Assembly (NCBI GenBank): GCA_017453085.1
Contig: JAFTKV010000130.1
Span: 1 to 5,475 of the forward strand
Origin: Clostridia bacterium
GTDB lineage: Bacteria > Bacillota > Clostridia > Oscillospirales > CAG-272
Length of the DNA stretch: 5,475 nucleotides
Direction: 5' to 3'
A program made the translations under genes and the position numbers. Positions 1-4,574 of this stretch are shown here, piece after piece. The notes under the pieces were generated by a model. The model did not search any database and was not told the origin of the DNA. It was given only the letters and a program-made list of their open reading frames with translations. Every line of letters begins with the position of its first letter. The stretch's first letter is position 1.

Positions 1-411
1 CCTCCCTGACGGGCGAACAGCTCTCTGCCGCATTGCAGAGCGCATCCCGTGCCGACGTGCACGCAAAGATCCCCGCGTTCAGCTACGATTGCGATCTGCC
101 GCTGAAGGGACGTGCTGCTGTCATTGATCCCCGATGCGTTTGATGAAGCGAAAGCCGATTTCAGCGGGCTGGGCAAAACTGTGGATAATAATAATATTTA
201 TATTGGCGATGTAAAACAGAAAACCGCCATTTCGCTGGACAAAAACGGCACCAAAGCCGCTGCGGCTACCATCGTAATGCCGGAGTGCGGCGAAGGTATG
301 CCCGAGGAGCTCCCCGTCTACCACATCACCCTCGACCGTCCCTTTGTGTATATGATCGTAGACAGTATTACCCATCTGCCCATCTTCATCGGTATCGTGG
401 AACAACTCTAA
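1..411 (+). pseudogene. Serpin family protein, C-terminal part, frameshifted (5' end outside window)
   Basis: This is the C-terminal part of a serpin, a suicide-type protease inhibitor. The first segment is read in the frame starting at base 3 (LTGEQLSAALQSAS..., then KIPAFSYDCDLPLK, the usual strand before the conserved 'L..LG..DAF' block). The serpin then continues in the frame of base 1 (DVLLSLIPDAFDEAKADFSG, IYIGDVKQKTAI, hinge GTKAAAAT at 247-270, LDRPFVYMIVD, PIFIGIVEQL, stop 409-411). The first frame would end at a TGA at about 144-146, and the second is closed upstream by TGA at 103-105. Removing one G from the GGG at 107-109 joins them perfectly (K-D-V-L-L). The alanine-rich hinge is of the inhibitory type. 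The Gly normally found in 'LG(I/M).DAF' is absent, and the reactive loop is longer than in alpha-1-antitrypsin. Family assignment is firm. Whether this is a true pseudogene or a sequencing/assembly error cannot be told here. Confidence 0.88.
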
Positions 412-417
412 TGCAAC

Positions 418-444
418 AAAAAACTCCCCAAAAGGGGAGTTTTT
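418..444. terminator. Bidirectional intrinsic terminator between convergent serpin and yajC
   Basis: An 11-bp stem (419-429 with 434-444, arms AAAAACTCCCC and GGGGAGTTTTT) closes an AAAA loop at 430-433. Read on the + strand the GC part is followed by five T, and on the - strand by six T. It begins 7 nt after the serpin stop and lies 9 nt beyond the yajC stop, so it can end transcripts from both sides. Confidence 0.9.
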
Positions 445-453
445 GATTGCCTT

Positions 454-870
454 TTACTTTTTTTTAGCCTTCTTCTCGGTCTTCTCTTCGGTCTCGGGCT
501 TGGTCTCTTCTACGGGTGCCTCCTCAGCGGGAGCTGCGGGTGCAACGTAGCCCTTGGTAGCGGCAACGGGTACGTCAACGCTGCGGATCGCACTCTTCAG
601 AATGCGGATCTTGGTGCAAGCCTTGCTGGTCTCGATCACGCAGGTCTCGTCCTTGATGCTGACTACTCTGCCGATGATACCGCCGATGGTGGTGATCTCG
701 TCGCCGACCATCAGGTTGTTCCGCATTGCGGCGTCCTCACGGTCCTTTTTCTTCTGGGGGCGGATCATGACGAAGTACATGACCACCAGCATCACTACCA
801 GAATACCGATGGAAAGCAGACCGCTGCCGCCTGCGTTGGCAGTTTCTGCCATTACGGAAATATAGTTCAT
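454..870 (-). CDS. yajC: Preprotein translocase subunit YajC
   Basis: YajC is a small inner-membrane protein associated with the SecDF part of the Sec translocon. The 138-residue product has a short N-terminus, one membrane segment at about residues 18-36, the diagnostic IRPQKKK at 36-42, and the conserved cytosolic block LMVGDEITTIGGIIGRVV at 53-70. The core ends near residue 103. It is followed by a low-complexity Ala/Pro/Glu tail ending in lysines, a common variable extension that makes this version longer than the roughly 110-residue E. coli protein. The start ATG (868-870) has AAAGGAGA at 879-886, 8 nt upstream, which favours it over the internal Met7. The gene has its own promoter and ends at the shared terminator. 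secD and secF, frequent neighbours elsewhere, are not in the window. ktrA lies 97 nt upstream on the same strand with no terminator between, so read-through could add to expression. Confidence 0.95.
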   Translation of the reverse strand: MNYISVMAETANAGGSGLLSIGILVVMLVVMYFVMIRPQKKKDREDAAMRNNLMVGDEITTIGGIIGRVVSIKDETCVIETSKACTKIRILKSAIRSVDVPVAATKGYVAPAAPAEEAPVEETKPETEEKTEKKAKKK

Positions 871-908
871 AGTTTGTTTCTCCTTTGGGTTTCCATATTA
901 CTTTTTCT

Positions 909-937
909 ATTATACCGCATGACTGTGGGAAATGCAA
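909..937 (-). promoter_or_regulatory. Sigma-A-type promoter of yajC
   Basis: On the - strand a perfect TATAAT (909-914) lies 17 nt downstream of TTGCAT (932-937), a partial -35 match limited to TTG. Transcription would start near 902-903, giving a leader of about 32 nt that contains the AAAGGAGA ribosome site. The -35 lies inside an imperfect dyad (927-934 with 952-960). Confidence 0.7.
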
Positions 938-967
938 GTCCAAATTGTAAACATTTTCCCGATTTTG

Positions 968-1621
968 TCATGATCGGTGCAGTTTGTTGATGCTCTTGTT
1001 GGAGCCGATCAGCGTCACCACGTCCCCTTCGACGAAGGCACGGTCGGGAGCGGGGGAGATGTTGATCCTGCCGCTTCCCGCCTCGTTGACGGCGATGATG
1101 TTGATGCCCAGCTTGCGCCGCAGATCCAGCTCGATCATGCTTTGACCGATCCACGCGGCAGGCACCTTTTCCTCCACGATAGAATACTCCTCGGAGTAAC
1201 GCAGGTACTCCAGCACGTCCTGCTTATCCAGCGTATGAGCCAGCTTCTCGCCCATATCCCGCTCGGGGAACACGATGGAGTCCACGCCGATCTTCTCCAG
1301 CACGCGGCACTCCGTCTCGGAGCAGGCACGGGCGACCACGCGGCGCACGCCCATATCCTTGAGCGTAATGGTCAGCAGGATGGTATGATTGATCTCGCCG
1401 GGGAAGCTGATGACGGCGGTATCGTAAGAGGAGACGCCCGCCTTGCGCAGGACCGATTCGCTCATGGGATCGCCGATGATGGCGTCGGTGGTGATGTCCG
1501 CCACCTTGCGAACCGCCTCGTCGGAGGGGTCGATGACCATCACCTGATGGCCGCTCTGCTCCAGCGATACGGCAAGAGTCTGTCCGAAGGCGTCCAGTCC
1601 GAATATAATGAAGGATTTCAT
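968..1621 (-). CDS. ktrA: KtrA-type RCK gating subunit of a potassium uptake system
   Basis: This is the cytosolic regulatory subunit that forms a nucleotide-binding ring under the KtrB pore and gates K+ uptake. Its 217 residues hold one RCK_N domain (about 1-125) and one RCK_C domain (about 140-217). That is the KtrA layout; E. coli TrkA has two tandem copies. Visible landmarks are the beta1 loop GLDAFG (8-13), the acidic end of beta2 (VID, D31), GDPMSESVLRKAGV (50-63), the VFPERDMGEKLA region (117-128), and the RCK_C motif GINIIAV...INISPAPD...GDVVTLIG. The family loop is normally GxGRFG; here the second Gly is Asp10 and the Arg is Ala11. In Bacillus subtilis KtrA this loop and its Arg contact the ATP/ADP phosphates, so ligand binding may differ (inference). 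The start ATG has AAAGTGAG (about 1630-1637) 8 nt upstream, a weaker site than those of its neighbours. The gene follows ktrB by 36 nt in the same operon. RCK_C domains of KtrA can bind c-di-AMP in other Firmicutes; I cannot confirm the binding residues here. Confidence 0.93.
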   Translation of the reverse strand: MKSFIIFGLDAFGQTLAVSLEQSGHQVMVIDPSDEAVRKVADITTDAIIGDPMSESVLRKAGVSSYDTAVISFPGEINHTILLTITLKDMGVRRVVARACSETECRVLEKIGVDSIVFPERDMGEKLAHTLDKQDVLEYLRYSEEYSIVEEKVPAAWIGQSMIELDLRRKLGINIIAVNEAGSGRINISPAPDRAFVEGDVVTLIGSNKSINKLHRS

Positions 1622-1657
1622 ATGATTATCTCACTTTCTGTCAGAATTTCATCAGGA

Positions 1658-3160
1658 TCATCCCACCGGGAAGTCGGTTTCGGGATAGTGGGCGGTGGAG
1701 GTATCGTGGGCGCGGCGCAAGGCCAGCGAGTAAATGACGGTCAGAATGCCTACACGCCCCATATACATCAGCAGGACCACGAGGCACCTGCCGAAGACGT
1801 TCAAGGTAGGGGAAAGGTTCAACGACAGACCTACCGTGGCGTAAGCCGAAGCGGTCTCGTACAGGGATTGCATGAAGCCCGAGCCGCAGCCTGCCGACAG
1901 GAGCAGCGATGCTCCGAAGGTGCAGCAGACACCGATCACGGTCACGGTCATCGCCCGCAGGACGGTATCCTTGGAGATCGTGCGGCGCATCAGCACGATC
2001 TGATCCTTACCCCGGGCGATCTGCCCTACCGCAAGGAAGAGGATGCCTACGGTGCCGATCTTCAGGCCGCCTGCCGTAGAGCCCGAGCCGCCGCCGATGA
2101 GCATCAGCAGGATCGACACGCCCTGCCCTGCCTCGGTCATGGTAGAGTTATCGAAGGCGGAAAAGCCTGCCGTTCGCAGGGAGACCGAGTGAAAGAAGGA
2201 CGCCCACAGCTTTTGCCCCGTGGGCATACCTGCCAGCGCGTGATCCCATTCCAGCACGGCGGTGAGCACGAAGCCTGACAGGAGCAAAAGTCCCGACAGC
2301 AGCAGGATGAAGCGGGTGTAGACGCCCAATCGATCTCGTCTGCCGGTGATCTCCGCCGCAGAGCTGCTGCGGATATGCTTTGCCCAATGATGGGATTTTC
2401 CGCTGCGCAAGCGGAGGAACAGCCCCTGCAGACGGCAATGGATCCAGTCGAACAGGTCGCTCCAGACCACGAATCCGATGCCGCCGAAAATTACCAAGAA
2501 GGAGAGCACGCTCATCACCAGCGGATCGTCGGTAAAGGCGGTCATGCTGAAGCCACCGCCGTAGTTGCCCAACACGTCAAAGCCTGCGTTGCAGAAGGCG
2601 GAGATGGCGTGAAATACGCTTTTATACAGTCCGTCGCCCCAGCCGAAGAGGGGAACGAAGCGGATGGCCAGCAATGCGGCTCCCAAGCCCTCCACGGTGA
2701 AGGTGCCGATCAAAATACGCCGCATAAAGCCGGTGCTGTTGCCGTCGGCGGAGGAAAGACCCAGCGCCTCGGTGACCAGACGGTTCTCCCGCGGCGTAAC
2801 GGTGCGGCGCAGGAGCTTGGACATCAGCACCGCCACCGACATAAAGCCCAGACCGCCGATCTGGATCAGCAGGATGATCACCGTCTGCCCGAAGAGCGTC
2901 CAATGTCCCAGCGTATCCACCACGGTCAGACCGGTGACGCAGGTGGCGCTGGTGGCGGTAAAGAGAGCCGCCGTAAAATCGGTCCACCTGCCGCTGTTTG
3001 CACTGATGGGCAGCATCAGCAGCAGCGTGCCCACGATGATGATGGCGATAAATCCCAGTGCCAGCACTCTGGCCGGTGACATCCGCCGCCTGACTCGGGC
3101 ACCGAAATCGCTTTTGCGATCGGCGGTGACGAAGGGTGTGCCCGACGTTGCTTGCTTCAT
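1658..3160 (-). CDS. ktrB: KtrB/TrkH-family potassium uptake channel subunit
   Basis: This is the membrane pore of a K+ (possibly Na+-coupled) uptake system. With the start at 3160 the protein has 500 residues. It shows the four M1-P-M2 repeats of the superfamily, each with its filter glycine: TCVTGL (G77), FCNAGF (G193), RTAGF (G332) and ATVGLS (G444). The block GGGSGSTAGGLK (356-367) matches the gating-loop region of the third repeat, and LMYMGRVG (464-471) matches the last membrane helix. The N-terminus runs straight into MSPARVLALGF without the two extra TrkH helices, which together with the single-RCK partner points to KtrB. The start is chosen because GGGAGGG at 3170-3176 sits 9 nt before the ATG at 3158-3160. 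The upstream in-frame ATG at 3176-3178 overlaps that site and has none of its own. The start overlaps the stop of the preceding acetyltransferase as ATGA, so translation is probably coupled. The stop is at 1658-1660. Confidence 0.94.
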   Translation of the reverse strand: MKQATSGTPFVTADRKSDFGARVRRRMSPARVLALGFIAIIIVGTLLLMLPISANSGRWTDFTAALFTATSATCVTGLTVVDTLGHWTLFGQTVIILLIQIGGLGFMSVAVLMSKLLRRTVTPRENRLVTEALGLSSADGNSTGFMRRILIGTFTVEGLGAALLAIRFVPLFGWGDGLYKSVFHAISAFCNAGFDVLGNYGGGFSMTAFTDDPLVMSVLSFLVIFGGIGFVVWSDLFDWIHCRLQGLFLRLRSGKSHHWAKHIRSSSAAEITGRRDRLGVYTRFILLLSGLLLLSGFVLTAVLEWDHALAGMPTGQKLWASFFHSVSLRTAGFSAFDNSTMTEAGQGVSILLMLIGGGSGSTAGGLKIGTVGILFLAVGQIARGKDQIVLMRRTISKDTVLRAMTVTVIGVCCTFGASLLLSAGCGSGFMQSLYETASAYATVGLSLNLSPTLNVFGRCLVVLLMYMGRVGILTVIYSLALRRAHDTSTAHYPETDFPVG

Positions 3161-3774
3161 CGTACGATTCCCTCCCATTCAGACCGTATGCCACGGCGAT
3201 TTTGCAGATAATCCTCTTTCAGCAAGGCGCAGATCCCGATGTCACGGTAGCTGCCCTTTACCAGCATAGCACCCCGTTGGATGCCCTCGAACAGCATGCC
3301 GCACCGCTCCATCACCCGACGGGAGGGCGTATTTTCCGCCATATACCGTCCTTCGATCCGATGGAGCTCCAGCACGACGAAGCCGTAGTCGATCACGGCA
3401 TTCACCGCCTCGGTGGCGTAGCCCTTTTTGTGATAATCGGGGTTCAGCACGTAGCCGATCTCCCCCATCTGATGCGCCTCTGCAAGGCGGGTGAAGCCGC
3501 AGGTGCCGATCATTCTGCCCGACGCCTTTTCCACGATCGCCCAATCGAAAAACTGTCCCTTGCGGTAAAATCTGCCGATCATGGCAAGATAGGAGCGGGT
3601 GTAACCGATCGATGGATGGGGCGACCACAGCAGATAGCGGCTGGTGTCCCGTCTGCGGGCGTAGTCGAACATATCGTCGGCATCCCCCCGCTCCATCGGA
3701 CGGAGAAGCAATCTGGGAGTCTCGATCCGCGGCAAAAAGGGCGCAGGATCCCGTCTGCCGAACCATGTACGCAT
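3157..3774 (-). CDS. GNAT N-acetyltransferase, RimJ/RimL-like (Acetyltransf_3 type)
   Basis: The product is predicted to transfer an acetyl group from acetyl-CoA to an amine. The 205 residues carry the usual marks of the RimJ/RimL branch: IETPRLLLRPM (17-27), W50-S51 after the early helix, RMIGTCGF (87-94), the acetyl-CoA motif region EIGYVLNPDYHKKGYATEAV (105-124), LHRIEGRYMAENTPSRRVMERCGM (137-160), and the terminal G-S-Y-R-D-I...ALLKEDY (174-189). The pyrophosphate loop reads HKKGYA where most relatives have (W/Q)GKGYA, so its first Gly is Lys; such variation occurs in the family. The start ATG (3772-3774) has AAGGAGGG at 3781-3788, 6 nt upstream. It is the first gene after the - strand promoter at 3818-3846 and overlaps ktrB by four bases. 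The substrate is unknown: a ribosomal-protein N-terminus or another small or protein amine are all possible, and coupling to potassium transport does not reveal it. Confidence 0.93.
   Translation of the reverse strand: MRTWFGRRDPAPFLPRIETPRLLLRPMERGDADDMFDYARRRDTSRYLLWSPHPSIGYTRSYLAMIGRFYRKGQFFDWAIVEKASGRMIGTCGFTRLAEAHQMGEIGYVLNPDYHKKGYATEAVNAVIDYGFVVLELHRIEGRYMAENTPSRRVMERCGMLFEGIQRGAMLVKGSYRDIGICALLKEDYLQNRRGIRSEWEGIVR
3170..3176 (-). promoter_or_regulatory. Ribosome binding site that sets the ktrB start
   Basis: GGGAGGG on the - strand lies inside the end of the acetyltransferase gene, 9 nt upstream of the ATG at 3158-3160. It decides the start in favour of the ATGA overlap over the longer reading that begins at 3178. 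Confidence 0.8.
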
Positions 3775-3817
3775 ATCTTTCCCTCCTTCGATCCGCTCAC
3801 AGCGTCTATATGCTACC

Positions 3818-3846
3818 AGTATATCACTTTTTCCGTATTATTGCAA
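3818..3846 (-). promoter_or_regulatory. Extended -10 promoter for the acetyltransferase-ktrB-ktrA operon
   Basis: On the - strand TTGCAA (3841-3846) is followed after 17 nt by TATACT (3818-3823), preceded by TGA, which makes an extended -10 (TGnTATACT). Transcription would start near 3811, giving a leader of about 37 nt that contains the AAGGAGGG site. An A8 run lies upstream of the -35 on this strand and could act as an UP element. Confidence 0.75.
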
Positions 3847-3875
3847 GATTTAGCAGACTTTTTTTTGAATAATTG

Positions 3876-3904
3876 TTGCAAAATCCGTTTTTGTGTGGTA
3901 CAAT
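3876..3904 (+). promoter_or_regulatory. Extended -10 promoter for the membrane-protein gene at 3991
   Basis: TTGCAA (3876-3881), a 17-nt spacer, then TACAAT (3899-3904) preceded by TGG, giving TGnTACAAT. Transcription would start near 3911, leaving an 80-nt leader before the ATG at 3991. It is back to back with the - strand promoter: the two -35 hexamers are identical, self-complementary and 29 bp apart, with a T8 tract between them. Confidence 0.75.
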
Positions 3905-3910
3905 AATGAG

Positions 3911-3960
3911 TAACGTGCAAGTGAGCGAGTTCCGTCATATCCTAACGGTGCAGGTCATAT
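3911..3960 (+). repeat. Imperfect tandem repeat in the leader of the 3991 gene
   Basis: TAACGTGCA (3911-3919) recurs as TAACGGTGCA (3943-3952), and GTCATAT (3934-3940) recurs at 3954-3960. Each copy is thus a TAACG(G)TGCA element followed by GTCATAT, with 14 nt between the parts in the first copy and 1 nt in the second. This lies at the predicted transcription start and in the 5' leader. It could be a degenerate duplication or a paired binding site; no regulator can be named. Confidence 0.45.
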
Positions 3961-3971
3961 AGTGGTAGAAA

Positions 3972-3985
3972 CTCCTTCAGGAGGT
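3972..3985 (+). promoter_or_regulatory. Ribosome binding site with a small self-complementary arm
   Basis: AGGAGGT (3979-3985) lies 5 nt before the ATG at 3991. It is directly preceded by CTCCTTC, so CTCC (3972-3975) can pair with GGAG (3980-3983) around a TTCA loop. The stem is only 4 bp, so real sequestration of the site is uncertain. The ribosome site itself is clear. Confidence 0.6.
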
Positions 3986-3990
3986 CTTCC

Positions 3991-4494
3991 ATGAACATCT
4001 CTCTTCTCGCGTCGATCCGAAGCGGACTTCGATCGGCAGATCCTCTGCCCGTGCTGGCGATAGGCTATCTGCTGGGCGTGCTGACCGCCGCCTGTGCCTC
4101 GACGCTTCCCCTCGCCGCCTCGTATGCCGCTCCGCCCTCTCTGCTGACTGCCACTCGGGAGGCTGCCGTCTGCGAGCTGCCGATCTTTCTGATGACCGTA
4201 CTGGCAGGACTTACCCGTTTTTCCTATCTTCCGCGCATCCCCGTCTTTCTCCGCAGCCTGCTGTGGGGCTACGGAGGTCTGCGTATTTTTCTTACCTGCG
4301 GACAAAGCCTTTCCTATTTTCGCTACGTGCTGGCATCGGGGATGACTCTGCTTTCTCTCTGCTGTGCGGCGCGACTGGCATCGGAGCTGGCAGGCAAACG
4401 CTCTCCCCCCACCGGCGCACACTTTTCCACCTATTTCGGCAGATGCCTCTTTTATTGGGGCATTATTCTGCTGTCTATTCCTCTGCGATTCTGA
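3991..4494 (+). CDS. Small polytopic membrane protein of unknown function
   Basis: I do not recognise this 167-residue product with confidence. It has about five hydrophobic stretches: residues 20-37, 61-80, 85-104, 108-130 and 150-165, with short charged links (KR at 136-137). It carries six Cys (35, 61, 103, 124, 125, 152), mostly within or next to membrane segments. There is no cleavable signal peptide or catalytic motif that I can name. The length, the first helix IGYLLGVLTA and the RSLLWGYG stretch before a later helical pair faintly recall SpoIIM/DUF95-type proteins, but this is a weak impression. The ATG has AGGAGGT 5 nt upstream and its own promoter. The next gene, another membrane protein, starts 80 nt downstream on the same strand, so the two may be co-transcribed with an internal promoter. 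That it is a gene is well supported by the promoter, the ribosome site and the coherent membrane topology. Confidence 0.82.
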   Translation: MNISLLASIRSGLRSADPLPVLAIGYLLGVLTAACASTLPLAASYAAPPSLLTATREAAVCELPIFLMTVLAGLTRFSYLPRIPVFLRSLLWGYGGLRIFLTCGQSLSYFRYVLASGMTLLSLCCAARLASELAGKRSPPTGAHFSTYFGRCLFYWGIILLSIPLRF

Positions 4495-4514
4495 GCAGCG
4501 GAGCTTCCTCGGGA

Positions 4515-4544
4515 TTGACACCACTCCCTCGGGGAGAATATAAA
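4515..4544 (+). promoter_or_regulatory. Promoter of the YesL-like gene
   Basis: A perfect -35 TTGACA (4515-4520) is followed after 18 nt by TATAAA (4539-4544). The predicted start is near 4551, about 24 nt before the TTG start codon, so the leader is very short. The spacer contains the dyad CTCCC-TCG-GGGAG (4524-4536). Confidence 0.7.
4524..4536. repeat. Short dyad CTCCC-TCG-GGGAG inside the promoter spacer
   Basis: A 5-bp perfect inverted repeat with a 3-nt centre lies between the -35 and -10 of the promoter above. The core CCTCGGG also occurs at 4507-4513, just upstream of the -35. In a read-through transcript from 3911 it would form a small hairpin. It has no T-tract and so is not a terminator. 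An operator role is possible but unproven. Confidence 0.4.
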
Positions 4545-4545
4545 C

Positions 4546-4560
4546 GACTGCACGGCAGTC
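4546..4560. repeat. Perfect palindrome GACTGC-ACG-GCAGTC at the predicted transcription start
   Basis: A 6-bp perfect inverted repeat with a 3-nt centre starts 1 nt after the -10 hexamer, covers the predicted start near 4551, and abuts the AAGGAGGT ribosome site. As DNA it is well placed for a repressor site. In RNA coming from the upstream gene it would form a GC-rich hairpin next to the ribosome site. Transcripts starting at 4551 would contain only its second half. Confidence 0.55.
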
Positions 4561-4568
4561 AAGGAGGT
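4561..4568 (+). promoter_or_regulatory. Ribosome binding site that sets a TTG start
   Basis: AAGGAGGT, a full match to the anti-Shine-Dalgarno sequence, lies 6 nt before TTG at 4575-4577. The first in-frame ATG is codon 40 (4692-4694), and no ATG or GTG is in frame just upstream. The site therefore identifies TTG as the start. Confidence 0.85.
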
Positions 4569-4574
4569 ACAAAT

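Noticed and set aside
181..201. ATA/AAT-rich stretch in the serpin, considered as a microsatellite
   Set aside because: It encodes Asn-Asn-Asn-Ile-Tyr-Ile in the expected serpin position; only about three clean triplets, too short to call a repeat.
927..960. Imperfect inverted repeat GGGAAATG...CATTTTCCC after ktrA, considered as a terminator
   Set aside because: About 8 bp with a bulge, a 17-nt loop and no T-tract on the - strand; it overlaps the yajC -35 box instead.
977..2278. A 433-codon open frame on the + strand across ktrA and the end of ktrB
   Set aside because: Antisense to two well-conserved genes. Its translation is rich in His, Gln, Asp and Gly with no recognisable domain, as expected for the complement of GC-rich membrane-protein codons.
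3176..3178. Upstream ATG as the ktrB start
   Set aside because: It overlaps the GGGAGGG site and has no ribosome site of its own; the ATG at 3158-3160 has good spacing and an ATGA overlap with the preceding stop.
2375..3269. Two further + strand open frames (2375-3079 and 2664-3269) antisense to ktrB
   Set aside because: Low-complexity translations with no domain. The - strand ktrB reading has all four filter motifs.
3136..3906. A 256-codon + strand open frame antisense to the acetyltransferase
   Set aside because: It runs through the gene and its promoter into the intergenic T-tract. Its translation shows no family resemblance, and the GNAT motifs on the other strand are clear.
3955..4572. 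A 205-codon - strand open frame antisense to the gene at 3991
   Set aside because: Its translation is Gln/Arg/Lys-rich without a domain, while the + strand has a promoter, AGGAGGT, and a coherent membrane topology.
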